A stretch of 64,000 nt of DNA from Methylobacterium goesingense (GCF_022179225.1 NZ_BPQL01000058.1:1-64000), one strand, 5' to 3'. Shown: positions 18,329 to 27,325, numbered from the stretch's first letter. Program-made: numbers and translations. Notes: a model not told the origin generated them from the letters alone.

Positions 18329-19720
18329 ATGGATGTCTTCACCGCGCTGCAGACGGCCGTTTCGGGCCTCAAGGCCCAGTCGTTCTCGCTGGAGAACATC
18401 TCCGGCAACATCGCGAATTCGCAGACCGTCGGCTTCAAGCGGGTGGATACGAACTTCGTCGATCTCGTCGCCGAGCAGCAGACACCGACGCGGCAGGTCG
18501 CCGGCTCGGTAGCCGCCAACTCGCGGCAGACGACCACGGTGCAGGGCGGCCTGAACGCCACCGAGATCGGCACGAACATGGCGCTGAACGGCGAGGGCTT
18601 CTTCGTGGTCCAGACCAAGTCCGGGGACGCGAACGGCCAGTCCAGCTTCTCGACGAACGATTCCTACACGCGACGCGGCGACTTCGCCCTGGACAAGGAC
18701 GGCTACCTCGTCAACGGCGCCGGGTCCTACCTCAAGGGCAACAGCCTCGACCCCGTCACCGGGCAGGCCACCGGCGAGGGCCCGGTCAAGGTGACGAACT
18801 CCATCCTGCCGGCGCACCCCACCGGCACCATCACGTACTCGGCCAACCTGCCCAAGACGCCCGCCACCAAGAACGCGAATGCCAGCATTCCGGGCTCCGA
18901 ACTCCTCGGTACCCTGGCCTCCGGCGCGAATCCGGCCATCCTGTCCGGCACCGGGAGCGCCACGGTCTCGGCGGCGGATGCGGCGAGCTTCATCAACGGA
19001 AGCGTCGATGGACCTTCGCTAACCGCCTATACCGCGAGCGGTGGCCCCGTGGCGATCCAGACCCGCTGGGCCAAGGTCCAGAACGCGGATGCGACGGCCG
19101 GGACTAACGACGTCTGGAACCTGTTCTACGCCAACCAGAGCACGGTCACGAGCACCGCGACCGCATGGACGAATGCCGGTACGGCGTTCCAGTTCAACAA
19201 CAGCGGCCAGCTTACCGCGCCGGCCACCTCGACCGTCGCCATCCCGGCCTTGACGGTCGACGGCGTCAATCTCGGCAACATCCAACTCAACTACGGCAGC
19301 GGCGGACTGACCGGCTACACCTCCTCGGGCGGCACGGTCACGACGAACACCCTAACCCAGGACGGTTATACGTCGGGAACGCTCAACAACCTCAGCGTCA
19401 CCGCAGACGGCAAGGTTATGGGCAAGTACAGCAACGGGAACACGATCGCACTCGCGAACATCAAGGTGGTCCAGTTCAACAATTCCGACGGCCTCAAGGC
19501 CAACTCGAACGGCACCTACGAGCAGACTCTCGGTTCCGGAACGCCCCTCGTCGGTCTGAACGGAACGACGATCATCGGCAGCAACGTCGAGCAGTCGAAC
19601 ACCGACATCGCCAGCGAGTTCTCCAAGATGATCGTCACTCAGCAGGCCTATTCGGCCAACACGAAGGTCATCTCCACCTCGCAGGACATGATGTCCGCCT
19701 TGATCAACATCATCCGCTGA
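18329..19720 (+). CDS. flgE: Flagellar hook protein FlgE
   Basis: A 463-residue hook subunit. The N terminus carries the rod/hook/basal-body signature (LQTAVSGLKAQSFSLENISGNIANSQTVGFKRVDTNFVDLV) and the C terminus the matching amphipathic helix (EFSKMIVTQQAYSANTKVISTSQDMMSALINIIR). The middle region is threonine/serine/alanine-rich and variable, as in other FlgE proteins. The ATG at 18329 starts MDVFTALQT; upstream in-frame codons lie in the promoter region. Subunits are exported by the flagellar type III system and polymerise on the rod. It heads flgE-flgK-flgL, spaced 44 and 38 bases with no terminator until after flgL. The upstream region has a sigma-54-type promoter and palindrome A. Confidence 0.94.
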   Translation: MDVFTALQTAVSGLKAQSFSLENISGNIANSQTVGFKRVDTNFVDLVAEQQTPTRQVAGSVAANSRQTTTVQGGLNATEIGTNMALNGEGFFVVQTKSGDANGQSSFSTNDSYTRRGDFALDKDGYLVNGAGSYLKGNSLDPVTGQATGEGPVKVTNSILPAHPTGTITYSANLPKTPATKNANASIPGSELLGTLASGANPAILSGTGSATVSAADAASFINGSVDGPSLTAYTASGGPVAIQTRWAKVQNADATAGTNDVWNLFYANQSTVTSTATAWTNAGTAFQFNNSGQLTAPATSTVAIPALTVDGVNLGNIQLNYGSGGLTGYTSSGGTVTTNTLTQDGYTSGTLNNLSVTADGKVMGKYSNGNTIALANIKVVQFNNSDGLKANSNGTYEQTLGSGTPLVGLNGTTIIGSNVEQSNTDIASEFSKMIVTQQAYSANTKVISTSQDMMSALINIIR

Positions 19721-19764
19721 GTTCGAGAAGCGCGATCGTCACGTAGAATCGGGGGGAGGGGTTC

Positions 19765-21642
19765 GTGAGCTTCAACACCGTCAATACCGCCTCCGCCGGG
19801 CTGAAGGTCACCCAGGCCGCGATCGGCGTCGTCTCGCAGAACATCGCGAATGTCGGCACAGCCGGCTACACCAAGCGCACCGTCACCTCGGTGGCGCAGG
19901 GCGTCGGCAATTCGAGCGTCTCGATCGGCACGATCGGGCGCGCCCTCGACGCGGCGTCCCTGAAGCAGTTGCGCATGGAGACCTCGGGGGCGGCCTATAC
20001 CGGCTCGCTCGCGGCGGTGCGGACGCAGCTCGATCAGCTCTACGGCACGCCGGGCACGGCCACCGCCCTCGACGGGGTGATGAACGATTTCGCGCTCTCG
20101 CTGCAGACGCTCGCGAGCGACCCGACCTTGGTCCCCGCGCGCTCGGCCGTGCTCACCAAGGCCGCCAACCTCGCCGACAGCATCGGCGGCATCGCGGAAG
20201 GCGTCCAGAACCTGCGGACCGCCACCGAGAGTCAACTCGGCAGCGACACCGTCAAGGCCAGCGCGTACCTGGCGTCGATCGCCACCCTGAATACGCAGAT
20301 CGCCGCCACCAACGACGAGGGGGCGCGAAACGCCCTTCTCGACCAGCGCGACGGGGCGATCACGGGCCTGTCGGCCTATCTCGACGTGCAGACCGTCGAC
20401 CAGCGCGACGGCACGGTCTCGGTCATCACCAATTCGGGGATGACGCTGGTCGATCGCGGTTCGGCCGCGACCCTGAGCTTCGATGGGCGCGGCACTCTCT
20501 CCCCCGACGCGGCCTACACGCAGAATCCAGCGACGCGCGGCGTCGGCACCATCACGGCGACCACGCCCGGAGGGGCACGCATCGACCTCATCGCCGCCAA
20601 TGCGATCCGGTCCGGATCCCTCGCGGCGGGAATCGAACTGCGCGACACGGTCCTGCCCCAGGCACAGCGCCAGCTCGACGAGCTGGCGGCCGGCCTCGCG
20701 CGCTCGATGTCCGACCGGCAGGCGACGGGAACCGCCGTCACCGCCGGCGCCGGTAGCGGGTTCGACATCGACCTCGACGGCCTGAAAGCGGGCAACGCCA
20801 TCACGGTGAGCCTGCGCGATGCCGCGGGCGTCCAACGCAACCTCGTGCTGATGCCCTATGGCGGCAGCACCGCACCCACCGTCGCCGCCGCCGACCTCAA
20901 CGATCCGACCGCGATGGTCGTGCCCTTCAAGGTGTCGGGCACGGCGACGGGCCTGCGCGACGCGATCCAGGCCGCCCTCGGCACGACCTTCAGCGTCACC
21001 ACCCAGCCCGGCGCCGGAACCGGCGGCCTGCGCATCACCACCGATCCCACCACCGGGGCGCCGACCCTGCTGGGCGTCGCAGCGAGCGTGACCCAGCCGC
21101 TGAACACGACGGATTTCCAGACGGGGCAGGGACAGCTGCCGCTCTTCGTCGACATCACCGCCAAGGGAACCCTCTACACCGGATCGTTCGACACCGGCTC
21201 GCAGCTGACGGGCTTTGCGCAGCGCATCGCACTGAACCCCGCGCTGGTCGGAAACACCGCCAACCTCGTCGACACTTCGGGGAAGTCGCTCGCCTCCGAC
21301 CCGACCCGGCCGCAATTCCTCTACACGGCGCTGACCGGGGACAACCGGACCTTCGGGGCGGCGAGCGGGATCGGGGGCGTGAACGCACCCTACAGCTCCA
21401 GCGTTCAGACCTTCGCCCAGCGCATCATCGACGCGCAGGGCGCCGGTGCCGCCACTGCCAAGAGTCTCGACGAGGGCCAAGGCATCGCTCTGGCGACCGC
21501 CCAGTCGCGCGTCGCCTCCACCTCCGGCGTGAGCATCGACGAGGAGATGTCGAAGCTCGTGCAGCTCCAGACCGCCTACAGCGCCAACGCGCGGGTGCTC
21601 ACCGCCGCCCGCGACCTCCTCGACACCCTGCTGCGGATCTAG
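19765..21642 (+). CDS. flgK: Hook-filament junction protein FlgK (HAP1)
   Basis: A 625-residue hook-associated protein that joins hook to filament. It starts with GTG after a strong GGGGGGAGG site. The N-terminal segment SFNTVNTASAGLKVTQAAIGVVSQNIANVGTAGYTKRTV is the FlgK form of the rod/hook signature. The C-terminal segment GVSIDEEMSKLVQLQTAYSANARVLTAARDLLDTLLRI is the HAP1 coiled coil. The interior is variable and includes the usual FlgK helical region (SDTVKASAYLASIATLNTQIA). It is the second gene of flgE-flgK-flgL, so it is likely a late (class III-type) gene under the flgE promoter. Confidence 0.94.
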   Translation: MSFNTVNTASAGLKVTQAAIGVVSQNIANVGTAGYTKRTVTSVAQGVGNSSVSIGTIGRALDAASLKQLRMETSGAAYTGSLAAVRTQLDQLYGTPGTATALDGVMNDFALSLQTLASDPTLVPARSAVLTKAANLADSIGGIAEGVQNLRTATESQLGSDTVKASAYLASIATLNTQIAATNDEGARNALLDQRDGAITGLSAYLDVQTVDQRDGTVSVITNSGMTLVDRGSAATLSFDGRGTLSPDAAYTQNPATRGVGTITATTPGGARIDLIAANAIRSGSLAAGIELRDTVLPQAQRQLDELAAGLARSMSDRQATGTAVTAGAGSGFDIDLDGLKAGNAITVSLRDAAGVQRNLVLMPYGGSTAPTVAAADLNDPTAMVVPFKVSGTATGLRDAIQAALGTTFSVTTQPGAGTGGLRITTDPTTGAPTLLGVAASVTQPLNTTDFQTGQGQLPLFVDITAKGTLYTGSFDTGSQLTGFAQRIALNPALVGNTANLVDTSGKSLASDPTRPQFLYTALTGDNRTFGAASGIGGVNAPYSSSVQTFAQRIIDAQGAGAATAKSLDEGQGIALATAQSRVASTSGVSIDEEMSKLVQLQTAYSANARVLTAARDLLDTLLRI

Positions 21643-21680
21643 GTGCCGCCCGCCATGCGCCCACACCTCGCGAGGTCCCG

Positions 21681-23468
21681 ATGAGCATCGCGCCCTTCAA
21701 CGCCAGCACCTATGTGGGCGACCGCAACACCGCCAATCTGGTCGGGTTGAAAGGTCGCCTGGATACGCTGACGAACCAGCTCGCGAGCGGCAAGACAGCC
21801 ACGACCTATGGCGGCCTCGGCGTCGGACGGACCACCAGCCTCAGCGCGCACGCGGCCCTCTCCGCCCTGGACGGCTACGACGCCGCCATCACGGGGGCGA
21901 CCACCCGGGTGGCCCTCGCCAACACCAGCGTGACGCAGGTCAACACCCTGGGTGCCACGCTGCAGCGCTCCCTCACCGCCAGCAATGCGTCCACCGCCGT
22001 CGACACGCCCAAGCTCGCGCGAGACAGCCTGAATGCCGCAATCGATGCCCTGAACGTCGACCTCGGCGGACAGTATATCTTCGGCGGCCGCGCCACCGAT
22101 TCCCCGCCGGTGGCCACCACGGACGCGATCCTGAACGGAGAGCCCGCGGCGGGCCGCGACGGGCTGAAGACCCTGATCGCCGAGCAGAAGTCGGCCGATC
22201 TCGGCCCGAACGCCAACGGGCGCATCGGCGCGAGCGCGGCCGGCACGGTGGTGACCCTCAGCGAGGAGGGCACCGGCGTGGCCGGCACCGAGGCCCGGGC
22301 GAATTTCGGGTTCCGGCTGCTCTCGGCCACCAGCTCCAACACCGCCGGGATCACCGCCGGCACGACGACCAAAGCCACCAGCCCTGACGTGACCTTCACG
22401 ATGGCGGCCGCACCTGCCGAGGGCGACCGCATCCGGGTCGCCGTCAACCAGCCTGACGGTAGCCAGAGCTTCGTCGACCTGACCGCCCGAGCCTCCTCGG
22501 CGACGGGGGATGCCGACACGATGCCGGTCTTCGCGACCGCCGCCGAGGCGCAGACCTACCTGAACGACCGTTTCAAGGCGGTCCCCGTCGCCAGCATCCA
22601 GGGGCCGGCCGCCCTCGACCTTCAGGCGAACTTCGGCGCCGGCACTCCGGCCTCGCTCACCCTCGGCATCACCGGTACGCCGAAGGCCGGCGACACCGTG
22701 ACGATCAACGTGGCCCTGCGCGACGGCACGACCCAGAGCCTGACTCTGACCGCACGCGCGAGCGCGGACGCGACCTCGACCACCGATTTCGCCCTCACCG
22801 GCGATATCGCCGCGAACCTGTCGAACGCCGTCAACAATGCCCTGAAGGGCGCGGCCACGACCACCCTGAGCGCGAGTTCGGCCTCCCGCGCCACGCAGGA
22901 CTTCTTTGCTGGCTCGGCCTCGGCCGGGCTCGCCCCGCGCCGGGTCGAGGGCAACGGCTATGCCGGGCAGGCCAGCGACAAGACGGTGATCTGGTACACC
23001 GGCGACGACACGGCCGCCGATCCCCGCGCCACCGCAACGGCGCAGGTCAGCGCCACCCGGGTGCTCAACATCGGCGTGCAGGCCAACGAGGCGCCGATCC
23101 GCGCCGTCCTGTCGGGGCTCGCGATGGTCGCGGCGGAGTCCAGCACCGGCGGCGCGGCCGGAACACCGCAGGCCCAGCACTTCAACGCGCTCTCCGAGCG
23201 CGCGCGCGACCTGCTCGTGTCCGACACGGCCAAGGACGGCGTGCCCGGCATCGCCGCCGATCTCGGCCTCGCGTCGAGCACGCTCGCCAATACCAAGGCG
23301 TCGAACCGGACGAGCCGCGCCGCGCTGGAAGGCTCCCTCGACGGAGTCGATACGATCTCGGCGGAGTCTGTCACCGCGCAACTTCTGCAACTGCAGACGC
23401 AACTCCAGGCGAGCTACCAGGTCACCTCCATGCTGTCGAAGCTGACCCTGGTGAACTATCTCGGCTAA
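21681..23468 (+). CDS. flgL: Hook-filament junction protein FlgL (HAP3)
   Basis: A 595-residue flagellin-like hook-associated protein. The N terminus has the flagellin-type coiled coil (LVGLKGRLDTLTNQLASGKTATTYGGLG) followed by DLGGQYIFGG, the FlgL hallmark. The C-terminal helix is RTSRAALEGSLDGVDTISAESVTAQLLQLQTQLQASYQVTSMLSKLTLVNYL. Enterobacterial FlgL is only about 317 residues; the extra length sits in the central region, which contains two similar beta-rich stretches around residues 230-270 and 335-375. It is the last gene of the hook operon and is followed at once by a strong hairpin. Confidence 0.9.
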   Translation: MSIAPFNASTYVGDRNTANLVGLKGRLDTLTNQLASGKTATTYGGLGVGRTTSLSAHAALSALDGYDAAITGATTRVALANTSVTQVNTLGATLQRSLTASNASTAVDTPKLARDSLNAAIDALNVDLGGQYIFGGRATDSPPVATTDAILNGEPAAGRDGLKTLIAEQKSADLGPNANGRIGASAAGTVVTLSEEGTGVAGTEARANFGFRLLSATSSNTAGITAGTTTKATSPDVTFTMAAAPAEGDRIRVAVNQPDGSQSFVDLTARASSATGDADTMPVFATAAEAQTYLNDRFKAVPVASIQGPAALDLQANFGAGTPASLTLGITGTPKAGDTVTINVALRDGTTQSLTLTARASADATSTTDFALTGDIAANLSNAVNNALKGAATTTLSASSASRATQDFFAGSASAGLAPRRVEGNGYAGQASDKTVIWYTGDDTAADPRATATAQVSATRVLNIGVQANEAPIRAVLSGLAMVAAESSTGGAAGTPQAQHFNALSERARDLLVSDTAKDGVPGIAADLGLASSTLANTKASNRTSRAALEGSLDGVDTISAESVTAQLLQLQTQLQASYQVTSMLSKLTLVNYLG

Positions 23469-23472
23469 TACG

Positions 23473-23503
23473 GGACCTTGATGAGCCTGACTCATCGAGG
23501 TCC
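23473..23503 (+). terminator. Hairpin after flgL
   Basis: A 13-bp stem with a single G-T pair (GGACCTTGATGAG and CTCATCGAGGTCC) and a 5-base loop begins 5 bases beyond the flgL stop codon. There is no T tract. Confidence 0.5.
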
Positions 23504-23665
23504 GCCCGCGCGACGGCGCGGCGGCGGTCGTCCGCCGGACCTCAGGGAGGCTGACCTATGTGTCAGACCCAGTGAGACTTGCTCGAAGCCCGTATCCGGG
23601 TGGCTTTGCGCGCCGCCCGAGATGGCCTAATCCTGGAGCGACAGCATCCCCGGGGAGCCCGCACC

Positions 23666-23980
23666 ATGAACGTCGCGATCCGTGCCGGCTTGATCTGCGC
23701 CGTGCTCAGCGGTGCCGGGCCCGCCCGCGCCGCGGAGCGACCGGTGCCGCAGCCGCAGCGGGAAGCGATGCTGCCCTGTCCGCGGCTGGGACCCGGCTTC
23801 GTGCGGGCTCCGGGTTCTGCGACCTGTGTGCGGGTCAGCGGCCGCGCGGTGGCCGGGGTCGATCTCGGCACGCAGCATTCCGGCCCGGTCACGGCGGGCC
23901 AGCTCTCCATCGACACCCGCAACGAATCGGATCTCGGCCCCGTGCGCGCTTTCGTGCGCATGGGACACGGCCGACCCTGA
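23666..23980 (+). CDS. Truncated porin-like secreted protein
   Basis: A 104-residue protein with a signal peptide (1-22, ending ARA-A). Its mature part matches only the first strands of the Porin_2 family. CPRLGPGFVRAPGSATCVRVSGRAVAGVDLG parallels the cysteine-containing [22 protein letters not shown] start of the full porin at 413-2032, and LSIDTRNESDLGPVRAFVRMG parallels its INVDARTQTSYGTLRAFLRLE. The reading frame then stops at GHGRP. It may be a degraded porin remnant or a genuine small outer-membrane or periplasmic protein. The intact signal peptide and absence of internal stops argue against recent decay. It lies alone between flgL and the flgI operon. Confidence 0.6.
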   Translation: MNVAIRAGLICAVLSGAGPARAAERPVPQPQREAMLPCPRLGPGFVRAPGSATCVRVSGRAVAGVDLGTQHSGPVTAGQLSIDTRNESDLGPVRAFVRMGHGRP

Positions 23981-24035
23981 GCGGACGAAGCCTCAGCCGC
24001 CGCCGTTGCGGAATCCGCGCGGGACGCGGCGCCGC

Positions 24036-24524
24036 TCAGAGGTTGCGAGACAGGACCAGGGGCTGGCTGCGGGCGACGCCGCTGCGGCCGTAGGGGGAGG
24101 GACCTTGCGAGGGCCGGCCGTAGACCGTCGGCGTCCGCGCGCGGTTCATTTCGTCGGCCAGGGTTTTCACCAGACCCTCCGACACGGTCCGGGCGGTGGC
24201 CAGCACCGCCTGGTTCGTCTCGACGGCCTGCGTGAAGCGCGCATGGGCGGCCTTCAGGGCGGCGATGCCCTCGGGTGCGAAGCGTGCGAGCGCGATGGCG
24301 TTGGCCTTGATCGCCTCCAGGCCCTGGAGATAGTCGGAGGCCAGCCCGGTCTTGCGCTCGGTCTCGGCCAGGCCCTCGCGCAGGCGTCCTACGCGGACAT
24401 GGCCGCTCTCGCGGGCGAGCAGCGCCTCGAGGGCGTCCAGGCTCACCATCACGGCGGCGACCAGGGCGGCGGCGCCGGCCCGGTCGGTGACGCGGGGAAG
24501 CTGGCCCTCAGTTGCTCGCTGCAC
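24036..24524 (-). CDS. FlgN-like flagellar protein (putative export chaperone)
   Basis: A 162-residue, mostly helical protein. Residues 15-125 are alanine/leucine-rich helices with the segment RFTQAVETNQAVLATARTVSEGLVKTLADEMNRAR, resembling the FlgN-type chaperones for FlgK and FlgL. The C-terminal 40 residues are a proline/glycine/serine-rich tail ending QPLVLSRNL. Its start overlaps the end of the rod-binding protein gene by 17 bases, and it is the last gene of the flgI operon. FlgN similarity is weak in sequence; the call rests on length, helix content and the neighbouring hook genes. Confidence 0.6.
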   Translation of the reverse strand: MQRATEGQLPRVTDRAGAAALVAAVMVSLDALEALLARESGHVRVGRLREGLAETERKTGLASDYLQGLEAIKANAIALARFAPEGIAALKAAHARFTQAVETNQAVLATARTVSEGLVKTLADEMNRARTPTVYGRPSQGPSPYGRSGVARSQPLVLSRNL

Positions 24525-24894
24525 CGGTTCCCTCCTGCATCTTCATCATCTCGCGGAAGACGCCGTCGGCGATGCCGACGCCGCCGCTCTTCACGATCTG
24601 CGCGGCATATTCCTTGGTGAGCATCGAGCGGTAGACGCCGCCGCCAGTGCCGTTCTCGCCCAGGGGACCGTCGGTGCCGTCGGACTGCGTGAGGCGATCC
24701 AGCGACTGCTCGAGGAACATCGACTCGAAGTCGGTCGAGGCCTTGCGCGCCTTGGCCTCGGCGGCGGCCTTGCCCGTGGTGGTGGCCGCGGACCCGACCG
24801 CGCCCTGCACGGATTTGGCGATGTCGCCGATGATGGCCTTGCCGACCCCGAGGGCGGCGCTGGCGGCGAGTGGTGCGAACAGCATGGGTGTCAC
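24508..24894 (-). CDS. FlgJ-like rod-binding protein (no muramidase domain)
   Basis: A 128-residue protein matching the N-terminal rod-binding domain of FlgJ: KASTDFESMFLEQSLDRLTQSDG, then GGVYRSMLTKEYAAQIVKSGGVGIADGVFREMM. The C-terminal peptidoglycan hydrolase domain of enterobacterial FlgJ is absent, as is usual in Alphaproteobacteria (sometimes called CheL). It would cap or scaffold the growing rod in the periplasm. It lies between flgI (31 bases upstream) and the FlgN-like gene (17-base overlap) in one operon. Confidence 0.82.
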   Translation of the reverse strand: MTPMLFAPLAASAALGVGKAIIGDIAKSVQGAVGSAATTTGKAAAEAKARKASTDFESMFLEQSLDRLTQSDGTDGPLGENGTGGGVYRSMLTKEYAAQIVKSGGVGIADGVFREMMKMQEGTGAASN

Positions 24895-24925
24895 CTCGCT
24901 TGGCTGAGACGGAAGGGGGCCGGCA

Positions 24926-26065
24926 TCACATCACCTCGATGTCGGCCTGAAGGGCGCCCGCCGCCTTGATGGCCTGCAGGATCGAGATGAGGTCGCGGGG
25001 GCCGATGCCGAGGGCGTTGAGTCCGTCGACGAGTTCGCGCAGGGTCACGCCCTCCTTCACCAGGGCGAGCTTGTTGCCGTCGCCGGTATCGACCTTGACG
25101 CCGGTACGCGGCACCACCGTGGTCGTGCCGTTCGAGAAGGGCGCGGGCTGGCTCACCTGCGGCTGCTCGGTGATGGTCACGGTGAGGTTGCCCTGCGCGA
25201 TCGCCACGGTGGAAACCCGGACATCGCGGCCCATCACGATGATGCCGGAGCGCTCGTCGACGATGACCCGCGCGGTCTGGTCGGGCTCGACCTTCAGCTG
25301 CTCGACCTCGGTGACGAGGCGGATCATGTTGCCCGAGTAGCGCGCCGGGATCTGGAGGGTGACGGTCGCCGGATCGGTTGGCTCGGCGGTGTCGGCCCCC
25401 ATGAAATCGTTGATGGCGGCGGCGATGCGCTTCGAGGTGGTGAAATCGGGATTGCGGAGCGACAGGCGCAGGGAGCGCATGTCATTCATCTTGAACGCCA
25501 TCTCGCGCTCGATCATGGCCCCGTTGGGCACGCGTCCGTTGGTTGGGACGCCCCGTGTGATCTTGGCGGCGTCGCCCTCGGCCGAGAAGCCCGCGATGGC
25601 GACCGAGCCCTGTGCCAGGGCGTAGACCTCGCCGTCGGCGCCGAGCAGGGGCGTCACCAGCAGGGTGCCGCCCTGGAGGGACTTGGCGTCACCCAGCGAC
25701 GAGACCGTGATGTCGATGCGGTTCCCCTGCGTGGCGAAGGGCGGCAGGCTCGCGGTGACCATCACGGCCGCGAGGTTCTGCGTGCGCATGGTCGCGCCCC
25801 GCGTGTTGACGCCGAGGCGCTCGAGCATCGCCTGGAGGGATTGCTTGGTGAAGGGAATGTTGTTGAGGGTGTCGCCGGTGCCGTTGAGGCCGACGACGAT
25901 GCCGTAACCCACGAGTTGGTTCTGGCGCACTCCCTCGACGCTGGCGAGGTCCTTCACTCGCGACAGCGCCCGGGCAGGCACCGTCTGGCCGATCGCCATC
26001 GCCAGCACCAGGAGGCACAGGGCGAGACGGCGGAGCGGGGCGGGACAGGCAAACCGATCGATCAT
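24926..26065 (-). CDS. flgI: Flagellar P-ring protein FlgI
   Basis: A 379-residue periplasmic protein forming the P ring around the rod in the peptidoglycan layer. The start at 26065 gives a signal peptide MIDRFACPAPLRRLALCLLVL ending near ARA-L; two upstream in-frame ATGs would put a charged extension before it and would lie partly in the sigma-54-type promoter. The mature protein starts SRVKDLASVEGVRQNQLVGYGIVVGLNGTGD, the FlgI signature, and ends LNALGIGPRDLISILQAIKAAGALQADIEVM. It is the first gene of flgI-flgJ-like-flgN-like, with a sigma-54-type element 36 bases upstream. Confidence 0.95.
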   Translation of the reverse strand: MIDRFACPAPLRRLALCLLVLAMAIGQTVPARALSRVKDLASVEGVRQNQLVGYGIVVGLNGTGDTLNNIPFTKQSLQAMLERLGVNTRGATMRTQNLAAVMVTASLPPFATQGNRIDITVSSLGDAKSLQGGTLLVTPLLGADGEVYALAQGSVAIAGFSAEGDAAKITRGVPTNGRVPNGAMIEREMAFKMNDMRSLRLSLRNPDFTTSKRIAAAINDFMGADTAEPTDPATVTLQIPARYSGNMIRLVTEVEQLKVEPDQTARVIVDERSGIIVMGRDVRVSTVAIAQGNLTVTITEQPQVSQPAPFSNGTTTVVPRTGVKVDTGDGNKLALVKEGVTLRELVDGLNALGIGPRDLISILQAIKAAGALQADIEVM

Positions 26066-26100
26066 GGCGCACTTTGAGACGGACGGGTCCCGTTCCATCT

Positions 26101-26115
26101 GCCAGGAGCGTGCCA
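26101..26115 (-). promoter_or_regulatory. Sigma-54-type promoter for flgI
   Basis: On the minus strand TGGCACG-N4-TGGC: a perfect -24 half and the invariant GC of the -12 half, GG-N10-GC. It ends 36 bases from the flgI ATG, and palindrome B is 95 bases upstream of it. Confidence 0.65.
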
Positions 26116-26210
26116 CGCGGACTGGGTTCGCTAAGCTATTGTTATAAAATTAGTTTTCGAAAAGACCATGCTCCGTGGGCGGGCCGTCCGAAACGCCGTT
26201 CCTGCCGACC

Positions 26211-26225
26211 CGGCAGCTTCTGCCG
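26211..26225. promoter_or_regulatory. Flagellar palindrome B (FlbD/ftr-like), flgI/fliX
   Basis: CGGCAGCTTCTGCCG, one base different from the flgE and flgF/fliL sites. It lies in the divergent region between flgI and fliX. A weak CtrA-type match (TTTG-N7-TTAA, 26231-26245) follows on the fliX side. Confidence 0.62.
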
Positions 26226-26304
26226 GGCCGTTTGCAATTCGTTAACCACGCCGCCCGGATGCTGGGGCTGTTGGGCGGTCCATCGCCCCGATCGGTCTCA
26301 AGCC

Positions 26305-26730
26305 ATGCGCGTCGACACCCGCTTCGTCACCACGGGCACCGCCTCCGCCGGAACTCCCCGCCGCGCCGAGGGCGCACCCGCCTTCGCGGTGTCGAATCCC
26401 GCTGCGGCCCCAAGCAGCGCCGCAGCGACGCCGGCCGCCACCCTGGCGGGGCTGGACGCGATCCTCACCCTCCAGACGAACACGGACACGCCGGAAGAAC
26501 GCCGCCGCCGCTCGGCAAAGCGTGGCAACGACCTTCTCGACGGGCTCGACCGGCTCAAGGCCTCGCTCATCATGGGCCGGGTCTCGACGCGGGATCTCCA
26601 GGCCATCGCATCGCGTCTTGCCGAGCGCGCCGGTGTCAGCGGCGACCCGCGCCTCGACGGACTGATCGCCGATATCGAGTTGCGGGCGGCCGTCGAGATC
26701 GCGAAGCTCTCGGCAGCCCGCGCCGCCTGA
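26305..26730 (+). CDS. fliX: Flagellar assembly regulator FliX
   Basis: A 141-residue alphaproteobacterial regulator. In Caulobacter FliX couples completion of the early basal body to the sigma-54 activator FlbD. The N terminus is MRVDTRFVTTG, followed by an alanine/proline-rich linker. The conserved C-terminal part contains ERRRRSAKRGNDLLDGLDRLKASLIMGRV and LIADIELRAAVEIAKLSA. The ATG at 26305 begins the family motif; the upstream frame extension is intergenic. It is divergent from flgI. Its presence supports a FlbD/sigma-54-type hierarchy here, in line with the promoter elements; flbD itself is not in the window. Confidence 0.9.
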   Translation: MRVDTRFVTTGTASAGTPRRAEGAPAFAVSNPAAAPSSAAATPAATLAGLDAILTLQTNTDTPEERRRRSAKRGNDLLDGLDRLKASLIMGRVSTRDLQAIASRLAERAGVSGDPRLDGLIADIELRAAVEIAKLSAARAA

Positions 26731-26779
26731 TATCCGGGGCCCCGCCTCGGTCAGCGTCCCCGTCTCGGAAAGGGTCGGA

Positions 26780-27325
26780 TCACCCCTTGGATTTGGCCTT
26801 CGCGCGCGGGGCCGCCTCGGTCTCCTCCACCGCCTCGCTGCCCTCGGCGTTGATCTGTTCGGCTATCTGGCTGAGGAGCGCGTCGGTCTTCTTCTCTTCT
26901 TCCAGGGTCTGCTCCAGCAGTTTGGCGGCGTCCTCGTAGCCGAGCTGGCGGGCCCAGGTCTTCAGTGTGCCGTAGCGGGCGATCTCGTAATGCTCGATGG
27001 CCTGGGCGCAGGCAGTGAGCACCGCATCGGCGGCGGGGCTGCCGGCGAAATCCTCCAGGTCCTCCTCCATCTCGGACGTGATCCCCTGCATGGCCTCGCA
27101 GGTCTTGGCCCGGGCCGGCTTGCCGATGATCTCGAAGACCTGATTCAGACGCTCGACTTGCTCGGCGCTCTCCTCAGCATGGGTCTCGAAAGCGCTACGC
27201 AGGTCCTCATGCTCGGCCGCCTTGGCGGACTTCTTGAGAGCGCGGACGGACTGCTTCTCGGCATAATAGACGTCCTTCAACGTCTCGTAGAACGCGTCGT
27301 GCAGGGTCTTCGTCTTGGTGGCCAT
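26780..27325 (-). CDS. DUF892 ferritin-like stress protein (YciE/YciF type)
   Basis: A 181-residue ferritin-like four-helix protein. It contains LHDAFYETLKDVYYAEKQSVRALKKSAKAA, LRSAFETHAEESAEQVERLNQVFEIIGKPA and EHYEIARYGTLKTWARQLG, the metal-ligand type E/H pattern of the YciF family. The C terminus is an acidic then alanine/lysine-rich tail (RAKAKSKG). Family members are induced by general stress; their biochemical role is not settled. It converges on fliX and seems unrelated to the flagellar genes. No convincing EcfG-type promoter was found upstream. Confidence 0.88.
   Translation of the reverse strand: MATKTKTLHDAFYETLKDVYYAEKQSVRALKKSAKAAEHEDLRSAFETHAEESAEQVERLNQVFEIIGKPARAKTCEAMQGITSEMEEDLEDFAGSPAADAVLTACAQAIEHYEIARYGTLKTWARQLGYEDAAKLLEQTLEEEKKTDALLSQIAEQINAEGSEAVEETEAAPRAKAKSKG

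Noticed and set aside
26231..26245. TTTG-N7-TTAA, a possible CtrA box before fliX
   Set aside because: One half is intact but the other matches at two positions only.
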